The translations under genes and the position numbers were made by a program. Positions 1 to 7,626 of a stretch of DNA of 64,000 nucleotides are shown here, piece by piece. Positions within the stretch are counted from its first letter, which is position 1, and every line of letters begins with the position of its first letter. The DNA is taken from contig JAUYMU010000002.1 in the NCBI GenBank assembly GCA_030698405.1, positions 1-64,000 on the forward strand, given 5' to 3'. The DNA comes from Bacteroidota bacterium (lineage in GTDB: Bacteria > Bacteroidota > Bacteroidia > Bacteroidales > Prolixibacteraceae). The notes beneath the pieces are model-generated. The model saw only the letters and a list, made by a program, of their open reading frames with translations. It was not told the origin of the DNA and did no database searches.

Positions 1-246
1 GAGTGTCAGAGTGATCATTCGGGTGTCGACAGGAAATATTGGTAGTAATAGTTGTCCCATGACCGCTAAGGTAAGGATTATTACTTTACGGCAATTATCC
101 TGTTAGGCGTTGATAATCAAACATAGGTATTGGATGTCTGACCGTTACACTATCAATTAACTGTCTTTAAGATATTTACATTTTCTGCATCGGAAAGTAA
201 CTTTAATAAAAAATCATTGCGCGATTGGAATAATAAGCTTTACTTT

Positions 247-264
247 GTTCGTTATTTCACGAAC
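247..264. promoter_or_regulatory. ArsR-type operator upstream of first arsR
   Basis: Perfect inverted repeat GTTCGT-N6-ACGAAC, ending 8 nt before the arsR start codon at 273. A further half-site (ACGAAC, 266-271) follows directly. A -7-like TACTTTG overlaps the left edge (241-247) and a TTG lies at 217-219, so a bound repressor would block the promoter. The same 18-bp pattern recurs at 1973-1990 in front of the arsP-like gene. The sequence is seen; binding by the adjacent ArsR is inferred. Confidence 0.75.
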
Positions 265-272
265 AACGAACG

Positions 273-599
273 ATGGATAAACTAATTATTACTGAAGAAC
301 AGCAAAAAGCCGCCCGTTACGCCAAGGCAATGGGCCATCCAATCCGGATGTATGTGCTTGATTTATTGTCGAAACAATCGTGCTGCTACAGCGGCGATTT
401 AACTGAATACCTCCCGATTGTCAAATCAACACTTTCGCAACATCTGAAAGAATTAAGAGATGCCGGATTAATACAAGGTGAAATTGAAGCCCCACGCATT
501 AAATATTGCCTGAACAAAGAGAACTGGAAGGAAGCACAGGATTTATTCAGGAAATTTCTGAAGATAGATCAGGAAGAACTCATACAAAAATGCCAATAA
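273..599 (+). CDS. arsR: ArsR/SmtB-family metalloregulatory repressor
   Basis: 108-residue winged-helix repressor, the usual ArsR family length. Residues 20-75 carry the core: a GHPIRMYVLDLL dimer/helix segment, a recognition helix around KSTLSQHLKELRDAGLI, and a beta wing ending IKYCL. A vicinal Cys-Cys pair at residues 37-38 sits where classical ArsR proteins place their As(III) thiols, which suggests it senses arsenite or an organoarsenical. It is the first gene of a plus-strand cluster (ArsR, mini-thioredoxin, ArsF, ArsG, then ArsP). A perfect GTTCGT-N6-ACGAAC operator lies immediately upstream, consistent with autorepression. The spacing to ATG 273 leaves no normal ribosome site, as is common in Bacteroidetes. 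Confidence 0.9.
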   Translation: MDKLIITEEQQKAARYAKAMGHPIRMYVLDLLSKQSCCYSGDLTEYLPIVKSTLSQHLKELRDAGLIQGEIEAPRIKYCLNKENWKEAQDLFRKFLKIDQEELIQKCQ

Positions 600-609
600 A
601 ATAGAAATC

Positions 610-843
610 ATGGAAATAAAAATCTTAGGCGCAGGTTGCCCCAAATGTAAAACGCTCGAAAAAGTGACCCGCGAAGTGGTGGAGCAAAATGGCATTGATG
701 CCAGCATCACCAAAGTGGAAGACATCATGGAAATCATGAAATTCGGTGTAATGACCACTCCTGCCCTCGTGGTAAACGAAAAGGTTGAAATAAAAGGACG
801 TGTTCCTTCCGCAGATGAAATCAAACAAGTTTTAACCAAATAA
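610..843 (+). CDS. Small thioredoxin-family protein (TM0996/MTH895 type)
   Basis: 77-residue minimal thioredoxin fold with a CPKC redox motif at residues 10-13 right after the first strand (MEIKILGAGCPKC) and a cis-proline region MTTPALVV near residue 57. This is the redox-active disulfide protein 2 type. It starts 10 nt after arsR stops and precedes the ArsF-like gene by 10 nt, so it is co-transcribed with them. In the described ArsEFG systems a small redox protein works with ArsF in reducing pentavalent nitroaromatic arsenicals; by position this gene could be the ArsE counterpart, which is an inference. Substrate cannot be read from the sequence. Confidence 0.8.
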   Translation: MEIKILGAGCPKCKTLEKVTREVVEQNGIDASITKVEDIMEIMKFGVMTTPALVVNEKVEIKGRVPSADEIKQVLTK

Positions 844-853
844 ATCAACCAAA

Positions 854-1246
854 ATGAAAAAAGTTATTTTTTTAAGTTTTGCCCTGATGTTGTTGATGAG
901 CAGCTTTATTTGTACTGCTCAAACACAAAAAAAAGAAACAACATCCAGCCAGATTGAAGCCTATTATTTTCACAATGCAGCTCGCTGTGTGACCTGCAAA
1001 ACAGTAGAATCTGAAGCCAAAGCTGACCTGGAAAATCTTTATGGTAGTCAGGTGACATTTAAATCGTTAAACCTTGAAGATGATGCAACCAAGGCAATTG
1101 CAAAAAAATTGGAAGTTTCGGGCCAGACACTTTTGGTTGTTAAAGGGAACAAAAAAGTGAACCTCACCAACGAAGGTTTTATGTATGCCCGGACCAATCC
1201 TAAAAAATTCAAGTCAATTATTAAGGAAAAAGTTGACAAGCTTTAA
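854..1246 (+). CDS. ArsF-family secreted thioredoxin-like protein
   Basis: 130 residues with an N-terminal signal peptide (hydrophobic 4-19, likely cleavage near TAQ at 21-23), then a thioredoxin-like domain with CVTC at residues 45-48 inside the typical YYFHNAARCVTCKTVE block. The domain ends NPKKFKSIIKEKVDKL. This block matches the family annotated as nitrophenyl compound nitroreductase subunit ArsF. It lies between the mini-thioredoxin and the ArsG-like permease with short spacers, forming an ArsEFG-like set. The protein probably acts outside the cytoplasmic membrane, accepting electrons through the CxxC pair. Family assignment comes from recognised motif and context; the arsenical substrate is inferred. 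Confidence 0.75.
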   Translation: MKKVIFLSFALMLLMSSFICTAQTQKKETTSSQIEAYYFHNAARCVTCKTVESEAKADLENLYGSQVTFKSLNLEDDATKAIAKKLEVSGQTLLVVKGNKKVNLTNEGFMYARTNPKKFKSIIKEKVDKL

Positions 1247-1256
1247 ATAACTGCCA

Positions 1257-1955
1257 ATGGATTTTTTAACTAATCTTTTAGAAAACAGCACCATGCCGTG
1301 GCTTTCGGCATTGGTGCTGGGTTTAATGACCGCCGTTAGTCCATGTCCGCTGGCCACCAATATTACCGCGGTGGGTTTTATCAGCAAGGACATTGAAAAT
1401 CGCAACCGTGTTTTTATCAACGGATTACTGTATACACTGGGGCGTGCCATTTCGTACACCGCCATTGCCCTTATTATTTATTTCGGAGCCGATCAGTTTA
1501 AGTTTTCGGGCTTTTTTCAGCTTTACGGTGAGAAAATATTAGGTCCGCTGCTCATTGTCATCGGCTTGTTTATGCTCGATATAATTAAGATAAAGTTTCC
1601 CGGCGTAAGTGGAATGACTTCCAGAATGGAAACCAAAACCAAATGGGGATATTGGGATGCCATTTTGCTTGGAATGATTTTCGCTCTGGCTTTCTGCCCA
1701 TACAGTGGTGTACTTTATTTTGGGATGCTTGTTCCAATGACGGTTGCAAGTGTGTCAGGATTATATCTCCCCATCGTTTTTGCAATTGCTACGGGTATTC
1801 CGGTGATCATTTTTGCCTGGATACTGGCCTTTTCTGTGGGTTCAATCGGAGGCGTTTATAACAAGATGAGGAATTTTGAGGTTTGGTTCAGACGGGTTGT
1901 GGCCGTACTGTTTATTATTGTGGGTATCTATTACATTTTCAGGGTATTCTTCTAA
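1257..1955 (+). CDS. ArsG-family aromatic arsenical efflux permease (CcdA/DsbD-like)
   Basis: 232-residue membrane protein with about six hydrophobic segments of the DsbD/CcdA (LysE-like) fold. Conserved cysteines sit in MTAVSPCPLATN (Cys30) and ALAFCPYSGVLYFG (Cys147), the pair that handles thiol exchange in CcdA-type proteins. Start is 11 nt after the ArsF-like gene. The family (aromatic aminobenzylarsenical efflux permease ArsG) is described as exporting trivalent aromatic arsenicals produced by ArsE/ArsF. A cytochrome-c biogenesis CcdA role is the main alternative, but the arsenic neighbourhood argues for ArsG. Confidence 0.75.
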   Translation: MDFLTNLLENSTMPWLSALVLGLMTAVSPCPLATNITAVGFISKDIENRNRVFINGLLYTLGRAISYTAIALIIYFGADQFKFSGFFQLYGEKILGPLLIVIGLFMLDIIKIKFPGVSGMTSRMETKTKWGYWDAILLGMIFALAFCPYSGVLYFGMLVPMTVASVSGLYLPIVFAIATGIPVIIFAWILAFSVGSIGGVYNKMRNFEVWFRRVVAVLFIIVGIYYIFRVFF

Positions 1956-1972
1956 AAAAATTTGATTTTAAT

Positions 1973-1990
1973 GTTCGTTGATTTACGAAC
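1973..1990. promoter_or_regulatory. Second copy of the ArsR operator, before arsP-like gene
   Basis: GTTCGT-TGATTT-ACGAAC, the same perfect inverted repeat and spacing as at 247-264, placed 16 nt before the ATG at 2007. The recurrence in front of a second arsenic gene suggests that the permease has its own ArsR-controlled promoter. Confidence 0.75.
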
Positions 1991-2006
1991 AACTTTGTGA
2001 TATAAC

Positions 2007-3050
2007 ATGGAAAAAATAAAAAAAATAAAACTTATTGCCTCCGTAGCAGTAGTACTTCCGGCACTAATCGTGCTTTATTATTTCCTTCAGCCTTTGGTCG
2101 ATTACCTAACTTATGGTCTGATCGGATTAAATGCTGATTCTCACCTTGGAGCAGCAATCAATTTTTTTATTTACGATACCATTAAAATCCTGATTTTGTT
2201 GTTTCTCATCAGTTCGCTAATGGGTTTGGTAAATGCTTACTTTCCGGTTGACAGGCTTCGCATTTATTTGACCACAAAAAAGTTATACGGACTTCAGTAC
2301 TTCTTTGCATCGTTATTTGGCGCTATTACCCCATTTTGCTCCTGCTCATCTATCCCGCTTTTTATCGGTTTCGTGAAAGGTGGAATCCCGCTCGGGGTTA
2401 CGTTTGCTTTTCTGATCACCTCGCCCTTGGTTAACGAGGTCGCAGTGGCGATGTTCCTTGGTTTATTCGGCATAAAAGCCACGCTAATTTATGCCATTAG
2501 CGGAATTTTACTGGGCACAATCGGCGGATTTATCCTTGGTAAATTCAAATTAGACCGGTATTTGTCTGACTGGGTGAAGGAAATTCAGGCCAATTCGGAA
2601 CGGGAATCGGAGCAATGGGAAATTGACCAAACTCCGTTTATCGACCGGTTGCCTATTATCATCCACGAAGGCTGGGAAATTGTGCGGAAAGTTTTGGTGT
2701 ACGTGATTATTGGTATTGCCATAGGCGCGGCCATGCACGGTTATGTTCCTGAAAATTTCTTTACCGAATATCTCTCTGCCGATAAATGGTATGCTGTACC
2801 GCTTGCTGTAATCCTTGCCGTTCCGATGTATGCCAATGCTGCAGGCATTGTTCCTGTTATTCAGGTATTTGTTGCCAAAGGCGTTCCGCTGGGCACCGCA
2901 ATCGCATTTATGATGGCTGTCGTAGGCTTATCTCTGCCGGAAGCCACTCTGCTCAAAAAAGTAATGAAATGGAAACTCATCGGAATTTTCTTCGGAACTA
3001 TCACTGTTTTTATAATTTTACTCGGATATTTATTTAATTTGATTTTATAA
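2007..3050 (+). CDS. arsP: ArsP-family organoarsenical efflux permease
   Basis: 347 residues, about eight to ten membrane segments, matching the permease family (DUF318, ArsP_1). The hallmark TPFCSCSSIPLFIGF (Cys111 and Cys113) lies in the second membrane pair, followed by TSPLVNEVA; the C-terminal half repeats the pattern with YANAAGIVPV and GLSLPEATLLKK. ArsP exports trivalent organoarsenicals such as methylarsenite, which fits with arsM in block B. Its stop overlaps the start of a 29-codon ORF (TAATG). A private copy of the ArsR operator lies upstream. Related permeases of unknown substrate exist, so the symbol rests mainly on context. Confidence 0.8.
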   Translation: MEKIKKIKLIASVAVVLPALIVLYYFLQPLVDYLTYGLIGLNADSHLGAAINFFIYDTIKILILLFLISSLMGLVNAYFPVDRLRIYLTTKKLYGLQYFFASLFGAITPFCSCSSIPLFIGFVKGGIPLGVTFAFLITSPLVNEVAVAMFLGLFGIKATLIYAISGILLGTIGGFILGKFKLDRYLSDWVKEIQANSERESEQWEIDQTPFIDRLPIIIHEGWEIVRKVLVYVIIGIAIGAAMHGYVPENFFTEYLSADKWYAVPLAVILAVPMYANAAGIVPVIQVFVAKGVPLGTAIAFMMAVVGLSLPEATLLKKVMKWKLIGIFFGTITVFIILLGYLFNLIL

Positions 3051-3139
3051 TGAAGACTACAGATCAACCAATCAGTCAGGATTTTCAGATTGAAGGCGAA
3101 CCTGAATATAAAATCGGAGACCGGTTTATTAAAGAATAA
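3050..3139 (+). CDS. Hypothetical 29-residue peptide
   Basis: Short ORF whose ATG overlaps the stop of the arsP-like gene (TAATG). The product is acidic, with no cysteines or membrane segment. It may be translationally coupled or simply what remains of a disrupted gene, since the next 2.6 kb is decayed. No family is recognised. Confidence 0.3.
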   Translation: MKTTDQPISQDFQIEGEPEYKIGDRFIKE

Positions 3140-3170
3140 AAGCATTTATTAACCTCTAATTCAGACTTTT

Positions 3171-3745
3171 ATAAAAACAAAATCACTCGGTTTTATTGGT
3201 GGTGGACGAATTACAAAAATTTTCCTTCAGGCTTTTGTAAACAAGAAAGCAATTTTCGATTCGATCAGTGTTTTTGACACCAATTCTGAAACACTCCATC
3301 CTGCCAACCAGATTGCAAGATTGATTCCAAATGCGACTTCAGTTATCAATCAAGGCTACAATCCGGTAAGTTTTGCACCCTGGATTTCTGAAATTCAAAA
3401 ATCATATATCCTGAAAATGCTTAATTTACTGGCCTATACATTCGAAACAGCTGAAGAGAAACTGGAAGCTTATGCCCATATTTCAGCCATGCTTCCCACC
3501 TATTTCTGGTTTTAATGGAATGAAGTGGAAGCTCTTGGAACTCAAATGGGACTGACGGAAACGGAAAGCCGCGAAAGCGTTTTCGAAACCATGAGCGCTG
3601 CGCTGAATACCATGTACCACTCCGTATGAAACCTTCCGAAGTGATGGATTTGATACCCGTAAAACCAATTGGCGAGCATCAGGCGCAGATTACCGAAATT
3701 TACCAAACCAAGTTGATGGGATTATTTGAAAAAATCAAACCATAA
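3171..3745 (+). pseudogene. Pyrroline-5-carboxylate reductase-like gene (proC family), broken
   Basis: Reading from 3171 gives a Rossmann-type start (KSLGFIGGGRITKIFLQAF) typical of ProC/NADP-binding oxidoreductases. The catalytic-half helices are also recognisable (AHISAMLPTYFWF, then LGLTETES-like and YHS.MKPSEVMDLIPV). Three lesions are visible. The start codon position is ATA. An in-frame TAA at 3514-3516 interrupts the protein where a glutamine codon (CAA) would fit. A one-base deletion near 3625 shifts the frame before the conserved MKPSEVMD segment. The original end is the TAA at 3743-3745. The gene is clearly non-functional, or would need re-sequencing to rescue. Exact oxidoreductase specificity is uncertain. 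Confidence 0.75.
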
Positions 3746-3880
3746 ATGCTGAAGAAAATTATTCCGTGGGTAGTGTTTGTTTTGTTGTTCGGGCTGATCA
3801 TAATTGGTTTCGCCATAAAAGACAGTATGAACAATTACCTTTTAAGAATGATGAAAGAACAAGCCGCACACCCTAATTGA
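3746..3880 (+). CDS. Small single-pass membrane protein, 44 residues
   Basis: Starts one base after the stop of the proC-like pseudogene. Residues 4-23 are a strongly hydrophobic helix (IIPWVVFVLLFG and on) preceded by KK and followed by a charged tail, so it is predicted to be a single-span inner-membrane peptide. It sits right behind the last gene of the old operon and may have been coupled to it. No named family is recognised. Confidence 0.5.
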   Translation: MLKKIIPWVVFVLLFGLIIIGFAIKDSMNNYLLRMMKEQAAHPN

Positions 3881-3980
3881 ATGCCCTCACTCTATGGGCA
3901 AAAACAAAACTGGGGTTAACGTGTTAGTATTTTCATTGGTTGACTAAATACTGAACCCATAAATATTAAAGTCTGTTTTG

Positions 3981-5660
3981 ATGGATAAAAAGATAAATAA
4001 ATACAGCGAAACCATTACGCAGGACGATACCCTTCCTGCAGCTCAGGCCATGCTTTATGCATGGATGAAAACGACCTTAAAAAAGGTCAGGTTGGCATAG
4101 TAAGTACAGGTTATCAGGGAAATCCATGCAACATGCACCTTAATGGATTGGCCGATGAAGTGAAAAAAGGAGTAGACGGGCAGGATGGATTATATGGATT
4201 AATCTTTCATACAATTGGGGTAAGCGATGGGATTACAAACGGAACTGAAGGCATGAAATATTCGTTGCCCTCAAGGGAGATTATTGCCGATTCAATTGAA
4301 ACGGTTGTAAGTGCACAATTCTATGATGCTGTGATTCCCATCGTGGTTTGCGACAAAAACATGCCAGGCGCAATGATCGCCCTTGGACGCCTGAACAGGC
4401 CTTCGATACTTGTTTATGGAGGCACGGTAAAAAAAGGAACATGGAAAGGTGAAGGCTTGAACATCGTTTCGGCTTTCGAAGCTTATGGAGAAAGAATTAA
4501 AGGCAATATTTCAGACGAAGATTACAAAGGCATCATAAAAAATTGCATTCCGGGAGCTGGTGCTTGCGGGGTATGTACACCGCCAATACCATGGCTTCGG
4601 GCATCGAATGCATGGGCATGAGTTTGCCCTATTCATCGTCGAGTCCGGCATTGGCAAAAGAAAAAGGACTGGAATGTGGACAAATTTGGCTGGCAATAAA
4701 AAAACTTATGTTAGCAGATATTAAACCCAAAGACATCATGACCAAGCAGGCATTTGAAAATGCTATCACCTTGATCATGACACTCGGTGGATCGACAAAC
4801 GCTGTAATTCATCTTATTGCCATGGCCAAAGCCGTTGATGTAGCATTGAATATCAACGACTTTCAGCGAATCAGCGACAAGACCCCTTTCATTGCCGATT
4901 TAAAACCAAGTGGTAAATTTTTATTCGAGGACCTGCATGATGTGGGAGGAATTCCCGGCCTGATGAGATATCTTTTGAAAGAAGGATTTCTGGAAGGCAA
5001 CTGCCTGACCGTCACAGGAAAAACTTTGGGCGAAAATCTCGAAGAAGTTACGGACCTCGCAAAAGGTCAAAAAATTATTCGTCCCATTGGAGAGCCGATA
5101 CAAAAACATGGGCATATACAAATTCTGTATGGTAATCTGGCCGAAGAAGGCGCAGTAGCGAAAATTACAGGTAAAGAAGCCGAATTGTTTACCGTGCCGG
5201 CCATAGTATTTGAAGATGAATTTGAAGATGAATTTGAAGCTGTTAAAGGAATTCAGTCGAAAGTTTCCAAAGGAGATGTAATTGTGATCAGACATTCAGG
5301 CCCAAAAGGTGCTCCGGGAATGCCTGAAATGTTGAAACCTACCAGTGTGGTTATGGGAGCCAAATTGGGTAAAGATGTGGCATTGATTACCGATGGTCGG
5401 TTTTCTGGGGGCTCACATGGATTTGTGGTGGGGCTATTACTCCTGAAGCCTCTGAAGGTGGATTGATCGGTTTGCTTCAGGATGGAGATATCATTACCAT
5501 TGATGCAGTTAACAATCGACTGGATGTTGACCTTAGCGAATCCGAAATTTTAACCAGACGAAAAGCATGGGTAAAACCACCCTATAGAGCCGCCACCGGT
5601 ATATTGAAAAAATACATTGATACGGTATCCACTGCATCTGAAGGATGCACAACGGTATAA
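3981..5660 (+). pseudogene. ilvD: Dihydroxy-acid dehydratase (ilvD) pseudogene with three frameshifts
   Basis: The three reading frames taken in turn spell most of an IlvD/Edd-family Fe-S dehydratase of the branched-chain amino acid pathway. The pieces are a start at 3981 (QDDTLPAAQAMLYA), GNPCNMHLN (about 4120), the cluster loop with CDKNMPG (about 4350), PGAGACG then [10 protein letters not shown] (about 4560-4600), [12 protein letters not shown] (about 4780), [10 protein letters not shown] (about 5395), and DGDIITIDA at the end. Frame breaks lie near 4059, near 4567-4572 (one G missing inside ACGGMYTANT) and near 5435. Long stretches between breaks remain well conserved, so decay is recent. 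A functional copy presumably exists elsewhere in the genome. Confidence 0.88.
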
Positions 5661-5734
5661 TTATTTCGGATTATGAGGAAAAGGTTATAGAGGCGGCTGA
5701 AGGTTGCCCGGTTGAAGTGATAAAATACGAATAA
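5645..5734 (+). pseudogene. Ferredoxin C-terminal remnant
   Basis: The 29 codons from 5645 end in EAAEGCPVEVIKYE, the typical last turn of a small 4Fe-4S ferredoxin, where the final cluster cysteine is followed by P and then VIK. No N-terminal CxxC block precedes it; the upstream DNA is the end of the ilvD pseudogene. It is therefore read as the surviving tail of a ferredoxin gene joined to the ilvD remnant by a deletion. It could be a chance match, as the segment is short. Confidence 0.45.
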
Positions 5735-5744
5735 GCGGAAGGCC

Positions 5745-6371
5745 CTAACGCAGATAATCACTTACAGCACGACCAATCCCTTTTTTGACACTTTCCCATG
5801 TTTGTTTTTTGAAACTGACAGGAGTTTCACTTTCATCAGCTTCAGCAAAATACGTAATAGCATTTGGAATACTTATGGCCAGCATTTGACTGGGATATTT
5901 CTGTTTGTGCCAGTCCATCAACTGTTGCAAAGTGTAATGCTGTAGCAATTCATACAAATCCCAAAAGTCTTTTTTCTTTGCTCTACCGAAGATAGCCTGA
6001 ATCTTCATAGCAGCAATGTCAGCACTGCTATACATTCTGATATTGTTTACGATTTCAATTGCTGCGATTGGCTGATGAGGAAAGTAAACGATGTCAACCT
6101 TTATTTGATTGATATTACAGAATATCCCGAAAGTTTTATGCCCGCTTTCGTAATCGAAACCAGATCCAAATTCGTGAATCAATTCATCTTCAATGCTTGA
6201 GTGGTCAAATTTTTCATGATAGAATAAATCCAGATCAATTGAACTTCGATGTCCATAACGTAAAGACAAGGCCGTTCCTCCCACCAAAGAAAAAGGTTGA
6301 AGTGATGGAAGTTCCATCAGTTTTTTCAGTAAGGAAAAAGTTCCGGGTTCAACTGTCTTAGTATATAACAT
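5745..6371 (-). CDS. AbiEii-type nucleotidyltransferase toxin
   Basis: 208-residue protein of the AbiEii/AbiGii nucleotidyltransferase family. The signature SLVGGTALSLRYGHRSSIDLDLF (residues about 28-50) holds the GG(T)A loop and the DLDLF metal-binding aspartates. A second feature is KIQAIFGRAKKKDFWDLYEL near residue 125. These toxins add nucleotides to tRNA 3' ends or otherwise block growth and are used in abortive infection. The upstream 100-residue gene overlaps its start by 46 bp, the usual antitoxin-first arrangement. It is one of three such modules in this window. The original target is unknown. Confidence 0.82.
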   Translation of the reverse strand: MLYTKTVEPGTFSLLKKLMELPSLQPFSLVGGTALSLRYGHRSSIDLDLFYHEKFDHSSIEDELIHEFGSGFDYESGHKTFGIFCNINQIKVDIVYFPHQPIAAIEIVNNIRMYSSADIAAMKIQAIFGRAKKKDFWDLYELLQHYTLQQLMDWHKQKYPSQMLAISIPNAITYFAEADESETPVSFKKQTWESVKKGIGRAVSDYLR

Positions 6372-6628
6372 CTGAAATCATTAAGTGGTTTGTCAATTAC
6401 GGCACTTGCAAGATGGATGCGATGTAAGGGCAAATATTTCACTTTCAGCAAGGCTTCGGTCACTTTTTCATCGCCGTAATATCGGCGGCACTGGCGGATA
6501 TCTTCCACATCGCCGCGCTCGAAAACCCGCTCAATAACGAAGTTGGCTTTGGCATCATAGTCAATCTGCTCAAAGTTCACATCCCAGAAAATGCGCTTTG
6601 CGAATATGGGTTTCGGTTTTGATATCAT
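6326..6628 (-). CDS. DUF6922-like antitoxin partner of AbiEii
   Basis: 100-residue soluble protein beginning MISKPKPIFAKRIFWDVNFEQIDYDAK, a pattern common to small proteins (DUF6922 type) encoded just before AbiEii nucleotidyltransferases. The middle part (RGDVEDIRQCRRYYGDEKVTEALL) looks helical. It overlaps the following toxin gene by 46 bp, so the two are translationally coupled. It lacks a recognisable winged helix of the larger AbiEi antitoxins, so an antitoxin role is inferred from position. Confidence 0.7.
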   Translation of the reverse strand: MISKPKPIFAKRIFWDVNFEQIDYDAKANFVIERVFERGDVEDIRQCRRYYGDEKVTEALLKVKYLPLHRIHLASAVIDKPLNDFRCYILRQLNPELFPY

Positions 6629-6701
6629 ACAGCGAAGATAATAAATGGATGCTGTATCAATTGAAATTACCCCAGAATTCTTAATCAGGATAAATTAATG
6701 T

Positions 6702-6741
6702 CGTAAATATACGTCGTATTAAAATTAAACGTATATTTACG
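6702..6741. promoter_or_regulatory. Operator of second arsR (13-bp perfect inverted repeat)
   Basis: CGTAAATATACGT (6702-6714) and its exact complement ACGTATATTTACG (6729-6741) are separated by 14 nt. CGTCGTA direct repeats extend both arms. A -7-like TAATTTG sits at 6745-6751 and the arsR start at 6765, so occupancy would cover the promoter. The sequence differs from the GTTCGT operator of block A. Confidence 0.75.
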
Positions 6742-6764
6742 TCGTAATTTGAAATTCAAAAATC

Positions 6765-7100
6765 ATGGTTGTAGCAAAAACGGAACTTTTCAACGAAGTG
6801 CTTCAAACAAGGGCTAGTTTATTCAAAGCCCTGGCACATCCCGCGCGATTACAAATTCTTCAGTTTCTGGCTGAAACGAAAACCTGTATTTCAGGTGATA
6901 TTTCAGATGAACTGCCTTTAAGTCGCACAACAGTTAATCAGCACCTGAAAGAACTAAAGGACGCCGGTTTGATCTGCGGTCATGTGGAAGGTGTAAAAAT
7001 GAACTATTGCCTCGACTACAACAAGATAGAGGAGATGAAAAGTATATTGAGTGGTTTCCTGGATGAAATACAACTACCTGAGAACTTCACCTGCCAGTAA
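6765..7100 (+). CDS. arsR: ArsR/SmtB-family repressor of the arsC-arsM-acr3 block
   Basis: 111 residues, winged-helix ArsR fold: FKALAHPARLQILQFLAE (19-36), recognition helix RTTVNQHLKELKDAGLI (54-70), wing VEGVKMNYCLDY. Only one cysteine (Cys41) occurs in the helix position where block A's repressor has two; further cysteines at 71, 82 and 110 might complete an As(III) site, as Cys patterns vary between ArsR subtypes. It leads block B (arsC, arsM, acr3) and is preceded by a large perfect palindrome, consistent with autorepression and release by arsenite. Confidence 0.9.
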   Translation: MVVAKTELFNEVLQTRASLFKALAHPARLQILQFLAETKTCISGDISDELPLSRTTVNQHLKELKDAGLICGHVEGVKMNYCLDYNKIEEMKSILSGFLDEIQLPENFTCQ

Positions 7101-7200
7101 AAATAATTAATCGGATCAATATGCAAAAAATTTTAGTGCGCGAACACACATTGAAATTGAAATGGAAGATTTTTATACCGAATTTATAATTTTAAAACTA

Positions 7201-7626
7201 ATGAAAGTACTTATTCTTTGTACAGGCAACAGTTGCCGCAGCCAAATGGCACATGGTTTTTTACAGTCGTTCGATCAGGATTTAACGGTTCGTTCAGCAG
7301 GTACAGAAGCCTCCGGTAAACTGAACCAGAAAGCAGTTGCCGCCATGAAAGAGATCGGCATTGATATCAGTCACCACACTTCCGATTCGGTCGATTTGTA
7401 CCTCGATCAGGAATGGGATTACGTGATTACCGTTTGCGGTGGAGCCAATGAAAACTGCCCGGCATTCTTCGGAAAAGTAAAAAACCGCCTGCACATTGGC
7501 TTTGACGATCCGTCACACGCTGTTGGAACAGCTGAATTTATCTGGAGCGAATTTATCAGAGTTCGTGATGAGATTAAAGAAGGTTTCTGGAAATTCTACA
7601 TCGAACAAATCAAGCCACAGCTATGA
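7201..7626 (+). CDS. arsC: Arsenate reductase, LMW-protein-phosphatase type
   Basis: 141 residues from ATG 7201, chosen because MKVLILCTGNSCRSQMAHGF begins the fold there; an upstream in-frame ATG at 7162 would add 13 unrelated residues. The P-loop Cys7-X5-Arg13 is complete, followed by the redox-shuttle cysteine candidates Cys79 and Cys86 in VCGGANENCPAFF, and the Asp-Pro loop FDDPSHAVGT. It reduces arsenate to arsenite using thioredoxin-type reductant. The stop overlaps the arsM start (ATGA at 7623-7626), indicating coupled translation. Confidence 0.92.
   Translation: MKVLILCTGNSCRSQMAHGFLQSFDQDLTVRSAGTEASGKLNQKAVAAMKEIGIDISHHTSDSVDLYLDQEWDYVITVCGGANENCPAFFGKVKNRLHIGFDDPSHAVGTAEFIWSEFIRVRDEIKEGFWKFYIEQIKPQL

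Noticed and set aside
543-848. Minus-strand ORF of 101 codons across arsR and the mini-thioredoxin
   Set aside because: Antisense shadow of two well-supported plus-strand genes.
1257-1955. CcdA cytochrome-c biogenesis protein
   Set aside because: Same fold, but direct linkage to ArsR and the ArsF-type protein makes ArsG more likely.
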